NCBI RefSeq assembly: GCF_001050195.2
Contig: NZ_DF967965.1
Location: 2,842,331 to 2,874,705, forward strand
DNA from: Anaerolinea thermolimosa
GTDB taxonomy: Bacteria > Chloroflexota > Anaerolineae > Anaerolineales > Anaerolineaceae
Length of the DNA stretch: 32,375 nucleotides
Direction of reading: 5' to 3'
The first letter of the stretch is position 1, and every line of letters begins with the position of its first letter. Positions 8,448 through 16,929 of the stretch are shown piece by piece. The notes beneath the pieces are model-generated. The model searched no databases, was not told the DNA's origin, and worked only from the letters and a program-made list of their open reading frames with translations. The translations under genes were made by a program, and so were the position numbers.

Positions 8448-10049
8448 TTGCTGGCCCTGCTACCCATCACGCTTTTGCTTTTGGCCGCCCTGGGCATCTT
8501 CCTGCTCCAGCGGATTCGCCCCAGCACCGGTTGGAGCTGGCTGATCGCTCTGATCAGCACCCTCATCAGCACCATCAGCGTCATTCTTTTACGCTGGCAT
8601 CTCCCCCAACAGGTAGCCATCGAATCCTGGCTCCCTTTTTCTCAATTTACCGATTCCCCCATCCTTGGCCTGGACGGTAATGCCTGGCCCTATCTGTTCG
8701 CTCTCTCCGTAGTGGCTCTCGCCATCATCCTTACCGCTTCTGCCCGCCTGCAGTACGATATCAGCCCTTATGCGTGGGTCGGTGTGCTCAGCCTTTGCGC
8801 CGTAGGCAGCCTGGCCGTGCTTGCCGCCAACCTGCTCACCCTCATCCTGGCATGGTCACTGCTTGACCTCATCGAACTGGTCATCCTGCAGGCCAACAGT
8901 ACCCATCGCAGTTTAGGGTTACAGACGGTTTTCGCATTTGCCTTCCGGGTCACCGGCACTGGCCTGGTGATGACTGCCATTTTACTGAATGCCGGACAGC
9001 AAGCCCCACCCACCTTTTCCTCGCTGAACGCCACTTCAGCCCTCCTTCTCCTCCTGGCAGTGGGGCTACGGCTGGGTGTGCTTCCTCTCCACCTTCCGGG
9101 TGTTCAGGGAATTGTTCTGAGACGAGGACTGGGTACCATGTTGAGGATGTCTGCCGCGGCCTCCTCTCTGGTAGTGCTGGGGCGGCTTCCGGCCCAATCT
9201 TTACCGCCCACCCTGACGGACTTTTTTCAGCTTCTTGCGGCGCTGGCCACACTCTATGCCGGTGTTCGCTGGACAACCGCCGGTGACGAGGTCGAAGGTC
9301 GCCCTTACTGGTTAATCGCCTTCAGTGGCCTGGCAGTCAGCAGCGTATTTCGCGGGAACCCCCCATCCAGCCTGGTCTGGGGAATGGCGCTCATCCTTCC
9401 CGGGAGTCTGTTATTCCTCTACTCAGCCAGGCGGCGTCAGATTCTCTGGATACCCGCTCTGGCCCTTTTAGGGTTCAGCGGCCTGCCCCTTACTCCGGTT
9501 TCGGGGGGTTGGAGCGGTCTGATAGCCCCCCCGTTCCGCTTTTCGCACCTGCTGTTGATCAGTGCTCACGCCTGTCTCCTTGCAGGATATGTCCGTTTGA
9601 TTTTAAAACCCGGGGATGACCTGGCCCACATGGAACGCTGGGTTCAGGTGGCCTATCCAATTGGATTACTGATCACCGTTCTCGCCCTGGTTTTCGTCGG
9701 TTTTCTCGGTTTACCGGTTACCCCGGGGATGAACTTCGGCTGGGTGGGCTTCCTTTCAGTCGCCATGGCCTCTCTGGGCTGGCTGGGGGCACTTCTCTGG
9801 CACCAGCGAGTTGAGGCCGGAACTCCCCTTGGCCGATGGTATGCCGAAACTGCACGCCGCCTCGGAAGAGCCCTCGAGGCACTCTTCAATCTCAAATGGT
9901 TCTACCAGTTTCTCTGGTGGCTGTACCACCGGCTGATGACCCTGGTCGACCTCCTTACGCAGATCCTGGAAGGAGCCGGGGGAGTGTTGTGGACACTGGT
10001 ACTCCTGGCACTGCTCATTTCCCTCCTCCGCACGGAATTGACCCCATGA
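8448..10049 (+). CDS. Complex I / Mrp antiporter-like membrane subunit (NuoL/M/HyfB-like)
   Basis: 533 residues, almost entirely transmembrane helices. The helix carrying AVGLRLGVLPLHLPG corresponds to the proton-channel helix of NuoL/M/N, with the usual Lys as Arg. A later ALALLGFSGLPLTP matches the conserved loop after the antiporter core, and a long amphipathic C-terminal stretch precedes a last helix. TTG at 8448 is chosen because GGAGGG (8433-8438) stands nine bases upstream and the encoded N-terminus becomes a membrane helix; the frame extends further upstream but would overlap the hydantoinase gene with an un-membrane-like sequence. The last codon overlaps the next gene (ATGA). It probably moves protons or ions in the inner membrane, but no redox partner is encoded here. 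Confidence 0.72.
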   Translation: MLALLPITLLLLAALGIFLLQRIRPSTGWSWLIALISTLISTISVILLRWHLPQQVAIESWLPFSQFTDSPILGLDGNAWPYLFALSVVALAIILTASARLQYDISPYAWVGVLSLCAVGSLAVLAANLLTLILAWSLLDLIELVILQANSTHRSLGLQTVFAFAFRVTGTGLVMTAILLNAGQQAPPTFSSLNATSALLLLLAVGLRLGVLPLHLPGVQGIVLRRGLGTMLRMSAAASSLVVLGRLPAQSLPPTLTDFFQLLAALATLYAGVRWTTAGDEVEGRPYWLIAFSGLAVSSVFRGNPPSSLVWGMALILPGSLLFLYSARRRQILWIPALALLGFSGLPLTPVSGGWSGLIAPPFRFSHLLLISAHACLLAGYVRLILKPGDDLAHMERWVQVAYPIGLLITVLALVFVGFLGLPVTPGMNFGWVGFLSVAMASLGWLGALLWHQRVEAGTPLGRWYAETARRLGRALEALFNLKWFYQFLWWLYHRLMTLVDLLTQILEGAGGVLWTLVLLALLISLLRTELTP

Positions 10050-10630
10050 CCCTGGCCAACCTGCTGCTTCTCCCTCTGTTGCTGGTTACCATCTCCACCC
10101 TGATCATTCTGATCAGTCAGAACTGGAGGTACAGCGTTCTGGCTCTCGCACTTCAATATGTAGGCGTGTTCTGGCTCATCAACGGCCTCTGGCCTCTGGG
10201 ACTGGCCGTGGTGAAGCTGGTTGCCGGTTGGATGGCCTGCGCCGTCTTGAGCGCCTCTCAGCCGGCAGCAGATGTGCGTGAAGAGCAAACCAGCCCCACG
10301 GCACCGGCTTTCCGCCTCCTGGCTGCTGCTCTTGCGCTGGCACTGGTAGTCTCGGTCGAACCATCCGTTGAGGCACGCATCCCCGTCAACCGGTTCATTC
10401 TCATGGGAGGGCTGCTCCTGATCAGTGTGGGATGGCTTCATCTTGGAATCACCACCCGCCCCATCCGTGTCATCATTGGCCTGCTTACCGTACTCTCTGG
10501 CTTTGAAATTCTTTACGCCGCCGTGGAAACTTCCATCCTCATTGCCGGGTTGCAGGCCGCAGTCACCCTTGGCCTGGCACTGGTGGGCGCCTACCTGATC
10601 GCCGCCCCTACCATGGAGGAAACCCCATGA
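10046..10630 (+). CDS. NuoK/HyfE-like small membrane subunit
   Basis: 194 residues with about six hydrophobic segments. The C-terminal half (RPIRVIIGLLTVLSGFEILY, then a helix with VTLGLALVGAYLI) resembles NuoK, MnhC and HyfE subunits, which carry a conserved membrane Glu in an IGLE-type helix; here a Glu follows GLLTVLSGF. The first half is extra relative to NuoK (about 100 residues) and closer to HyfE in size. ATG at 10046 overlaps the preceding stop, and its own stop overlaps the next ATG (10627), so the three genes are coupled. It probably forms part of an ion-translocating membrane complex with its neighbours. Assignment rests on helix pattern and context, not on a strong motif. Confidence 0.6.
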   Translation: MTLANLLLLPLLLVTISTLIILISQNWRYSVLALALQYVGVFWLINGLWPLGLAVVKLVAGWMACAVLSASQPAADVREEQTSPTAPAFRLLAAALALALVVSVEPSVEARIPVNRFILMGGLLLISVGWLHLGITTRPIRVIIGLLTVLSGFEILYAAVETSILIAGLQAAVTLGLALVGAYLIAAPTMEETP

Positions 10631-12024
10631 CCGCCGCCCTGATCTGGATTTTCCTCCCCTTTACTGCGGCCATTGGCCTCTGGGCCTGGTCTCGTCACCC
10701 CGCTCAGAGCACCCGCCTGGCAACCCTGCTTTGTCTCTTCCTTGCCACCACTGCCTGGCTCATCCCCATTGGTAAAGTGCTCCGCCTGGGGCCGCTTACT
10801 CTGGAGATTCAGCCCATCCTGCTTCTCGCGGGACGGCGTCTCAACCTGACGGATACCGATCGTCCATTATTAATCTTCTTCTTTACCATTGCCGCCTTCT
10901 GGTTTGCAGGAGCACAGCAGGCCGGAAGCCATCGTTTATTCATTCCTTATGGCCTGGCCATTGTCAGCTTCCTGGTAGCCGCCATGGCCGTTGAGCCTCT
11001 CCTGTATTCCGCTTTGATGATTGAAATAGCCGTCCTGCTCAGCGTCCCGCTTCTCTTTCCGCCAGGAGAACGCAGTGTTGGGCCCGGGTTGCTTCGCTAT
11101 CTCATCTTTCAGACCCTTGCCATGCCTTTCATTTTACTCGCCGGGTGGGCACTGGATGGCGTTCAGGCCAATCCCACCGATACCAATCTCATCGCTCTGG
11201 CAAGCCTCTTTCTGAGCCTCGGTTTTGCATTCTGGCTGGCGATCTTCCCCTTTTATACCTGGGTACCCCTGCTCGCCGGAGAAACCCACCCGTACGCCGT
11301 GGGGTTCTTGTATTTGCTTTTGTCCACCACTTCCCTCCTGCTGGGAGTGGAGTTCATAAATGCATATGGCTGGCTGCGCAATGCCCCGCAACTCTACCTC
11401 TTTCTTCGCTGGATGGGAGCAATCATGGTGATCACCGCGGGGATCTGGTCGGCCTTTCAACATAATGTTGGGCGACTCTTTGGTTACGCCTTAATCATCG
11501 AGACGGGCTTTTCACTTCTGGCCATCAGCCTGAACAGCCGATTGGGAGTAGAAATATTCACCATGCTGTTCCTGCCGCGTGTCATCGGGTTTGGTCTGTG
11601 GGCTCTCTCCAGCTCCATTCTGCTCCAGGCCGGGCGATCGATGGAATTCCAGCAACTGGAACGCGTAGCCGAGAAATGGCCCTTTGCCTCAACCGGTCTG
11701 ATTGTCGCCTGCCTTTCGCTGGCTGGTTTACCGCTCCTGGCTCATTTTCCCGTCCGCCTGGTTCTGCTTGAACAGGTTGCGAGGCAATCTCCGCTGCTGG
11801 CAGTCTGGGTGCTGGGAGGGAACATCGGGTTTTTAATGAGCACCTTTCGCCTTCTGGCTGTAGTCACCGGAGGTTATTTTGGCCCCCGACAACCAGGCGA
11901 GCGCCCCTTACAAATCACCCTTCTCTCCATCGGCGCCCTTTCCCTGGTCATCATCGGCCTTTTACCCCGCCTGTTCCTGCCCATGTTCACCGGATTGCTC
12001 TCGGCCTTTACCCGCCTTCCCTGA
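10627..12024 (+). CDS. Proton-conducting membrane transporter family protein (NuoM/N-like)
   Basis: 465 residues with 12-14 transmembrane helices. The central FWLAIFPFYTWVPLLAGE stretch matches the FPFHxWxPD segment of NuoM/N, and HNVGRLFGYALIIETGFSLL matches their NxKRLLAYSSIxxxG segment. The channel lysine five residues before the Pro of FPF is replaced by Trp. A membrane Glu is kept in the fifth-helix region (LMIEIAVLL). As a homologue of the antiporter modules of complex I and membrane hydrogenases it would act in the inner membrane; the missing lysine argues for altered or lost proton transfer. It starts by ATGA overlap with the preceding gene. No NuoA/H/J or soluble subunit is encoded in the window. 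Confidence 0.72.
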   Translation: MTAALIWIFLPFTAAIGLWAWSRHPAQSTRLATLLCLFLATTAWLIPIGKVLRLGPLTLEIQPILLLAGRRLNLTDTDRPLLIFFFTIAAFWFAGAQQAGSHRLFIPYGLAIVSFLVAAMAVEPLLYSALMIEIAVLLSVPLLFPPGERSVGPGLLRYLIFQTLAMPFILLAGWALDGVQANPTDTNLIALASLFLSLGFAFWLAIFPFYTWVPLLAGETHPYAVGFLYLLLSTTSLLLGVEFINAYGWLRNAPQLYLFLRWMGAIMVITAGIWSAFQHNVGRLFGYALIIETGFSLLAISLNSRLGVEIFTMLFLPRVIGFGLWALSSSILLQAGRSMEFQQLERVAEKWPFASTGLIVACLSLAGLPLLAHFPVRLVLLEQVARQSPLLAVWVLGGNIGFLMSTFRLLAVVTGGYFGPRQPGERPLQITLLSIGALSLVIIGLLPRLFLPMFTGLLSAFTRLP

Positions 12025-12026
12025 AC

Positions 12027-12045
12027 GCCCCAAACCGCACGGGGC
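12027..12045 (+). repeat. Small hairpin after the antiporter-like trio
   Basis: GCCCC (12027-12031) and GGGGC (12041-12045) form a five-base stem with a nine-base loop, three bases after the stop. There is no T-run, so termination is uncertain. Confidence 0.25.
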
Positions 12046-12051
12046 ATAAGG

Positions 12052-12057
12052 TATAAT
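12052..12057 (+). promoter_or_regulatory. Candidate -10 box for the coiled-coil gene
   Basis: TATAAT in the 104-base gap before the coiled-coil gene. No convincing -35 box is found at 16-18 bases, so this promoter would be weak or need an activator. Confidence 0.3.
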
Positions 12058-12128
12058 TCTTTCGAAAGAACCATCTCTGTCCACTTTCCCTGCATTTCCC
12101 CTGTATCTGGAGAACGAAAAACAAGACC

Positions 12129-13307
12129 ATGGACCTCGACCAACTGCAAAAGCGATTGGAGTTTCTGGAAAACGAACACCGGAAAGACAAGGCAATTATC
12201 GACACCCTTGAACAACGCCTGGCTCAACTGGAAAGCGGCCTGCCCGAATTACAACAGCAATCCAAAGAAATCTCCAGTGAGGTGGTGCGGCTCTCGATGA
12301 TCATGAGCCGCTTTGACCAGCTGGATGCCGCACTTTCTCAATTGCGCATGGATGTTACCCGCGACCTTGAAGCCATCGAAAAACTGCGCCTCGATCACGA
12401 CCGCGAAATGGAGAAAGTCCGTCTGGCCGACCTCGAATCTTTCCAGAAGGCTATTGGCGAACTGCGTAAAGGGCAGGAATCCATCCCAGAATTGCGTAAG
12501 GCCCTGCAGGCCCGTGTGGAAGAAGATTTCCGCCTTGCACGTTTGATCGAGGAGCTGGAAGTAAAACTGCTGGAAACGAAACGCTCCGATGAGGAATACC
12601 GCCGCGCCCAGAAGCTGATCGAAGACGGCCAGCGCCAGGAAGCCAGGCGCGTAACCGACCTTCAAGGCGAGGTGGCAGCCATGCGCAAAAGGCTCGATGA
12701 ACAGCGAGGAAGACTGGACCTGGTCAATGACAGCCTTCGGAAAATCGAGACTCGCATCGGCGATTTACAAAACACGGAAAACGAACGCAGGCAGACGATC
12801 TCCACGTTCATTGACAAACAAAATATGCTTCAGCTGGAACGCGAGCGCATCTGGAAAGACTGGCAAACCCGTTTTGAGGCCATCGAGCGCCAGTCGGCCA
12901 ACCTCGACACCCAGGTGCAGGCGCTCGATGCCCTGCAACGTTCCGTACGCCGCGCCCAGGAAGGGTTCGAAGAAATCACCCAGCGTTTTGAACGGCGCAT
13001 CAATGAAATCACCGAGATGCAGCGCCTTGCCGAAGAACGCTTCAGGCAGGAATGGGTCGCCTTCCGCGCTGAAGACCAGAAACGCTGGACCAACTACTCC
13101 CTCGTTCAGGAAGAACAACAGCGCGAGCTTGCCCGCCAGTTTGACCGTTCCAGCGAACAGCTGACCCAGCTGACTGACCGGCTTCAGGAACTGCATGATG
13201 CCGTCCAACTCATCACCGCCGAGACCCAGAAGCAGCTCCAGGGTCTCCTGGCCATGGCACATGAGTGGGTAGAAGACTTCGACCGTTCCTTAGGCCAGGG
13301 CAAATAA
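12129..13307 (+). CDS. Long coiled-coil protein of unknown function
   Basis: 392 residues, dominated by Glu, Arg, Gln, Leu and Lys in heptad-like order from residue 1 to about 375, with no Cys, no signal peptide and no membrane helix. It is therefore probably a cytoplasmic elongated or fibrous protein. It is not recognisable as SMC, a chemoreceptor or a named septation factor. ATG at 12129 has only a distant GGAG (about 16 bases), but no better start is seen. The stop is three bases before selB, so the two are likely translated from one message. The link to selenocysteine translation is only positional. Confidence 0.75.
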   Translation: MDLDQLQKRLEFLENEHRKDKAIIDTLEQRLAQLESGLPELQQQSKEISSEVVRLSMIMSRFDQLDAALSQLRMDVTRDLEAIEKLRLDHDREMEKVRLADLESFQKAIGELRKGQESIPELRKALQARVEEDFRLARLIEELEVKLLETKRSDEEYRRAQKLIEDGQRQEARRVTDLQGEVAAMRKRLDEQRGRLDLVNDSLRKIETRIGDLQNTENERRQTISTFIDKQNMLQLERERIWKDWQTRFEAIERQSANLDTQVQALDALQRSVRRAQEGFEEITQRFERRINEITEMQRLAEERFRQEWVAFRAEDQKRWTNYSLVQEEQQRELARQFDRSSEQLTQLTDRLQELHDAVQLITAETQKQLQGLLAMAHEWVEDFDRSLGQGK

Positions 13308-13310
13308 AAA

Positions 13311-15203
13311 ATGCACGTCATTGGTACAGCGGGTCACGTCGACCACGGGAAATCTACCCTGGTGGCCGCCCTCACAGGCACCCATCCCGATCGCCTCAAA
13401 GAAGAGCAGGAACGGGAGATGACCATCGACCTCGGGTTTGCCTGGATGACCCTTCCCGGCGGTGAATCGGTAGGCATTGTGGATGTGCCCGGCCATCGTG
13501 ACTTCATCGAAAACATGCTCGCCGGGGTGGGTGGCATTGACGCCGCCCTGCTGGTGGTGGCCGCTGACGAAGGCATCATGCCCCAGACCCGCGAGCACCT
13601 TGCCATCCTCGATCTGTTGCAAATCCCCACAGGTGTGATTGCCCTGACGAAAACCGACCTGGTTCCAGACGATGACTGGCTGGAACTGGTTCTGGCCGAG
13701 GTCCGAGGGGTCATTCAAGGCACCGTTCTGGCGCGGGCGCCCATCATACCTGTTTCGGCGCGCACCGGGCAGGGCCTGCCAGACTTAATGGCTGCCCTGC
13801 AGGCCTGCCTGGCAGAACGCCCTCCTCGTCCCGACCTTGCCCGGCCACGCCTGCCGATCGACCGGGTATTCACCATTGCCGGTTTTGGCACCGTGGTCAC
13901 CGGCACGCTCATCGATGGCTCTTTACGCGTCGGTGAAGAGATCGAAATCCTGCCGGGGGGGCTGCGCGGGCGTATTCGAGGACTGCAGACCCACCGCCAG
14001 AAAGAACAGATCGCCCTCCCTGGAAGCCGCACCGCGGTCAACATCTCCGGGTTGGACGTGCATCAGATTCGCCGCGGCGACGTGCTGACGCATGTGGGTA
14101 AATACCGCCCCACCCGCCTGCTCGATGTCCATTTCAAACTACTGCCCGATTCATCTGCAGCACTCTCTCACAACAGCCAGGTAAAACTGTTCCTGGGCAG
14201 TGCTGAGGTAATGGCACGGGTTCGCCTCCTCGGCACTGAGGTTCTTTCTCCTGGCCAGGAAGGCTGGTTGCAGCTGGATCTCCACGAGCCGGTTGTGACT
14301 GTGCGCGGTGACCATTACATCCTGCGCCGCCCGTCACCCTCCGAGACCCTCGGTGGCGGAGTGGTGATAGACCCTTCACCCACCCGGCATCGCCGCTTTG
14401 ACTCTTCCGTTCTGGCGGCGCTGGAAGCCCTCCGCCATGGCACCCCTTCGGATGTGCTTCTGCAGGCCTTTATGGCCCTGGGCATCACCTCTCTTCAACA
14501 CGCATGTGCCCAATCCCATCTTCCAAACGACCAGGCTATGGCGGCCCTCCGGGAATTAATCGAAACCGGCCAGCTCCACCTGCTGGAAGAAGGCCCTCTC
14601 CATCCACAGGCCGATCTGCTGGCCGCTCCGGCCCCTTTATGGGAAGCGCTCACCCGCCGCGCCCTTGATGAAGTGGAAGCCTTCCACCACACCAGCCCGC
14701 TCAGGCGGGGCATTCCCAGAGAAGCCCTGAAAAGCCGCCTGAAGTTACCCGCGCGCGTGTTCCATGCGGCTCTCAAGTCCTGGCTGACCCGGGGTATTCT
14801 GGAAGAGCATACCGGGCTGGTGCATCGCCCGGGGTACACCCTCACCTTTACCCCTCAACAGCAAGCCGCCATCGACCGCCTGATGGCTGAATTTTCCTCC
14901 GCGCCCTTCAGTCCACCTTCCGTGAAGCAAGCCCAGGCACAGCTTGGGAACGAACTGTACCAGGCTCTGCTCGATCTGGGGCGGCTGGTTCAGGTTTCTG
15001 CAGAGGTGGTCTTCCGCCGGGAAGACTACGAAGCCATGCTCCACTGGGTTCAAAATCATTTTGAAAAAGAGCCCACCCTCACCGTGGGGCAATTTCGAGA
15101 TCATTTTAACACCAGCCGTAAGTACGCTCTGGGATTTCTGGAACACCTGGACACCCTGGGAATAACCCTGCGTGAAGGTGACTTCCGCCGCCCGAAGCGA
15201 TAA
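13311..15203 (+). CDS. selB: Selenocysteine-specific elongation factor SelB
   Basis: 630 residues, the normal length. The N-terminal GTPase has all G motifs: GHVDHGKS (8-15), DVPGH (58-62), TKTD (113-116) and SAR (149-151). EF-Tu-like barrels follow, then the C-terminal series of winged helices (about 380-630) that bind the SECIS hairpin, ending NTSRKYALGFLEHLDTLGITLREGDFRR, a conserved SelB ending. SelB brings selenocysteyl-tRNA to in-frame UGA codons. No selA, selC or selD is in the window, nor an obvious selenoprotein. With moaA nearby, a molybdenum/selenium formate dehydrogenase elsewhere in the genome is a reasonable guess. Start ATG at 13311 gives the canonical MxVIGTAGHVDHGKST. Confidence 0.94.
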   Translation: MHVIGTAGHVDHGKSTLVAALTGTHPDRLKEEQEREMTIDLGFAWMTLPGGESVGIVDVPGHRDFIENMLAGVGGIDAALLVVAADEGIMPQTREHLAILDLLQIPTGVIALTKTDLVPDDDWLELVLAEVRGVIQGTVLARAPIIPVSARTGQGLPDLMAALQACLAERPPRPDLARPRLPIDRVFTIAGFGTVVTGTLIDGSLRVGEEIEILPGGLRGRIRGLQTHRQKEQIALPGSRTAVNISGLDVHQIRRGDVLTHVGKYRPTRLLDVHFKLLPDSSAALSHNSQVKLFLGSAEVMARVRLLGTEVLSPGQEGWLQLDLHEPVVTVRGDHYILRRPSPSETLGGGVVIDPSPTRHRRFDSSVLAALEALRHGTPSDVLLQAFMALGITSLQHACAQSHLPNDQAMAALRELIETGQLHLLEEGPLHPQADLLAAPAPLWEALTRRALDEVEAFHHTSPLRRGIPREALKSRLKLPARVFHAALKSWLTRGILEEHTGLVHRPGYTLTFTPQQQAAIDRLMAEFSSAPFSPPSVKQAQAQLGNELYQALLDLGRLVQVSAEVVFRREDYEAMLHWVQNHFEKEPTLTVGQFRDHFNTSRKYALGFLEHLDTLGITLREGDFRRPKR

Positions 15204-15224
15204 AATTTACTCCCCGTAAAGATT

Positions 15225-15252
15225 TTGACTTTTTCACAGGACGGTATAGAAT
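15225..15252 (+). promoter_or_regulatory. Promoter of the DUF362 gene
   Basis: TTGACT (15225-15230), a 16-base spacer and TAGAAT (15247-15252), 41 bases before the start codon. A small hairpin TTTAC/GTAAA (15206-15220) followed by TTTT lies just before it and may weakly end selB transcription. Confidence 0.6.
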
Positions 15253-15293
15253 CATCCCTGTCTATCTGGTTGCACGATTACAGGAGTCGTTGA

Positions 15294-16532
15294 ATGGTTG
15301 AAACCAGCTCAAAAGCCTATCATGTGCGCGCAGTGCACTGCGATTATCGATCCAGCGACGAAGAAGTGTATCAGGCAATGAAACGGGCGGTAATGCCCCT
15401 CGATCGAGCCTGGGAAAAACTTCGTAAGGCCCGCCGCATCGCCATCAAATTCAACCAGGACTGGGTGGCGGACCGGGTCATCATGCACCAGGGGCATCGC
15501 CAGCAACTGGTCAGCGATCAGGCTGCCCGGGCGTTATTGCGCATCCTTCGTGAAGAGACCCATGCCGAGCTTTTTGCCGTTGATGTGGGAGTAGAAGGCA
15601 TCTGGCATGGCGACCCTGAGGGAAGCACCAATATCCTGCCTGTGTTACGCGAGTTCGATGTACCCTTCGTCTACGGCCACCGGGACAAAGTGGCCTGGGT
15701 GCAGGTGCCGGGCGGTGGGTTAATGTTTGAGAAGTATCCCGTGCTGCAATCAGTCCTGGATGCCGATGAAGTTATTTCGGTTCAAAAGCTTAAAAATCAC
15801 CAGTTCATGGGCATTACTCTGTGCCTGAAAAACCTCTTTGGATTGATGCCCATTGAACCTGAGGGACGCCCCCGCTGGTACTACCATCATCTGGTGCGCA
15901 TGCCTTATATGCTTGCTGACCTTGGTCGCCTTTACAACCCTGCTCTCAATGTTCTGGACGCCATGGTCACACAGGCTGGCATGGAATGGGGGCCGGGCGA
16001 TCACCCGCGCATATGCAACGCACTCATCGCCGGAGATCAGGTCATTGCGACCGATGCCTGCGGGGCTTACCTCATGGGGCACGACCCTCAGGCCGACTGG
16101 TATACTCCGCCCTTCCACCGCGACCGAAACGCCCTGCTCATTGCCGCTCAGAACGGCTTCGGCACGGTAAATCTTGATGAAATTGACTTTCAAACTGAGG
16201 TGCAGGCTCCGCTGGGAGAATTTTTCTCGCGCATTACAGATCCCTTTGAAACAGTGGTAAGCTGGCGGCGCACCACCGCCGAGCAGGGGCTCTTTTACCG
16301 GGACCATCGTAAAGAAATCGAAGCGAAATATGCCGGGCAGTACATTCTGTTGCAGATGGGCGAAGTGCGCTGGTCCGACCCTCAGGGCGTTCTCCGACAG
16401 AGCCGGCGCGTCCTCTCCGGGGCGCACCCGGAACAGGCTATGTGGCTTAAATATGTAGACCCCGAGGAAACTGAAGGCGAACACTTCGAGGTATATGAGC
16501 GCACACTCCAAGAGGTGAAAGAGAAAATATAA
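15294..16532 (+). CDS. DUF362 family protein
   Basis: 412 residues. The family signature is clear in the middle: DEVISVQKLKNHQFMGITLCLKN followed by LFGLMP (about 157-185), and later DAMVTQAGMEWGPG and ATDACGAYLMGHDP. The N-terminal part contains KFNQDWVADR. DUF362 proteins are cytoplasmic proteins of uncertain activity, often with ferredoxin domains; here no CxxCxxC cluster motif is present. ATG at 15294 follows a good CAGGAG at seven bases. The gene has its own promoter and stands alone: selB ends 90 bases upstream and a 397-base non-coding stretch follows. Confidence 0.88.
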   Translation: MVETSSKAYHVRAVHCDYRSSDEEVYQAMKRAVMPLDRAWEKLRKARRIAIKFNQDWVADRVIMHQGHRQQLVSDQAARALLRILREETHAELFAVDVGVEGIWHGDPEGSTNILPVLREFDVPFVYGHRDKVAWVQVPGGGLMFEKYPVLQSVLDADEVISVQKLKNHQFMGITLCLKNLFGLMPIEPEGRPRWYYHHLVRMPYMLADLGRLYNPALNVLDAMVTQAGMEWGPGDHPRICNALIAGDQVIATDACGAYLMGHDPQADWYTPPFHRDRNALLIAAQNGFGTVNLDEIDFQTEVQAPLGEFFSRITDPFETVVSWRRTTAEQGLFYRDHRKEIEAKYAGQYILLQMGEVRWSDPQGVLRQSRRVLSGAHPEQAMWLKYVDPEETEGEHFEVYERTLQEVKEKI

Positions 16533-16586
16533 GGCAGGGCGACTTTTGCATCTTGCGGCAGAGAGCCCTCCATGCGGTTACATCAA

Positions 16587-16611
16587 CCAGGACAGCCAAT
16601 GCTTGTCCTGG
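16587..16611. repeat. Inverted repeat CCAGGACA/TGTCCTGG
   Basis: Perfect 8-base arms (16587-16594 and 16604-16611) around a 9-base loop, about 55 bases after the DUF362 stop. It could end transcription of that gene, but no T-run follows. Confidence 0.6.
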
Positions 16612-16646
16612 CATAGTCTATGAATCGTAATCACTGGCATTTGAAG

Positions 16647-16714
16647 AGCTGCCTACCGTTCTTGGGACAAAACAGAGAATAGTCTGTCCCAAGGCTGGGG
16701 TATATTTGGCAGCT
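16647..16714. repeat. Nested inverted repeat
   Basis: Outer arms AGCTGCC (16647-16653) and GGCAGCT (16708-16714) enclose inner arms CTTGGGACA (16661-16669) and TGTCCCAAG (16685-16693). Both pairs are perfect and together would fold into one long hairpin with an internal loop. It shares the GGACA word with the hairpin at 16587-16611. Confidence 0.65.
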
Positions 16715-16787
16715 TTCCTCATTCAATTCCCCCCTGGCAGCGGCGGTTATAAAGTCACCAACCATTTTTGGGACAGATACATAAAGC

Positions 16788-16815
16788 TTGACAAAAAATA
16801 CTATTATGATAGATT
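16788..16815 (+). promoter_or_regulatory. Candidate promoter of the secreted-protein pair
   Basis: TTGACA (16788-16793, exact consensus), a 16-base spacer and TAGATT (16810-16815), within AT-rich DNA. The resulting leader to the start at 16930 would be about 110 bases. Confidence 0.5.
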
Positions 16816-16929
16816 AAACAAATAAAAAGCATGTTTCCTAGCTTAGAGTAGTTTCTGACAGGTTCATGATTGGCTATGGAGGGAGATAATTTTCATTTAT
16901 ATAAGTGAATGACTGCACAGGTGGGATAT

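Larger units (their letters stand above)
16533..16929. other. Non-coding stretch with inverted repeats and falling GC content
   Basis: No convincing reading frame lies between the DUF362 gene and the secreted-protein gene. GC content falls from left to right. The stretch holds two hairpin-forming repeats (16587-16611 and 16647-16714), a third GGGACA copy at about 16770 and a promoter at 16788-16815. Repeated GGGACA/TGTCCC words could be remnants of a small mobile element, an operator array or an unrecognised RNA; none can be shown. Confidence 0.5.

Noticed and set aside
15750-16511. Minus-strand frame of 253 codons antisense to the DUF362 gene
   Set aside because: Shadow frame; DUF362 motifs on the plus strand are clear.
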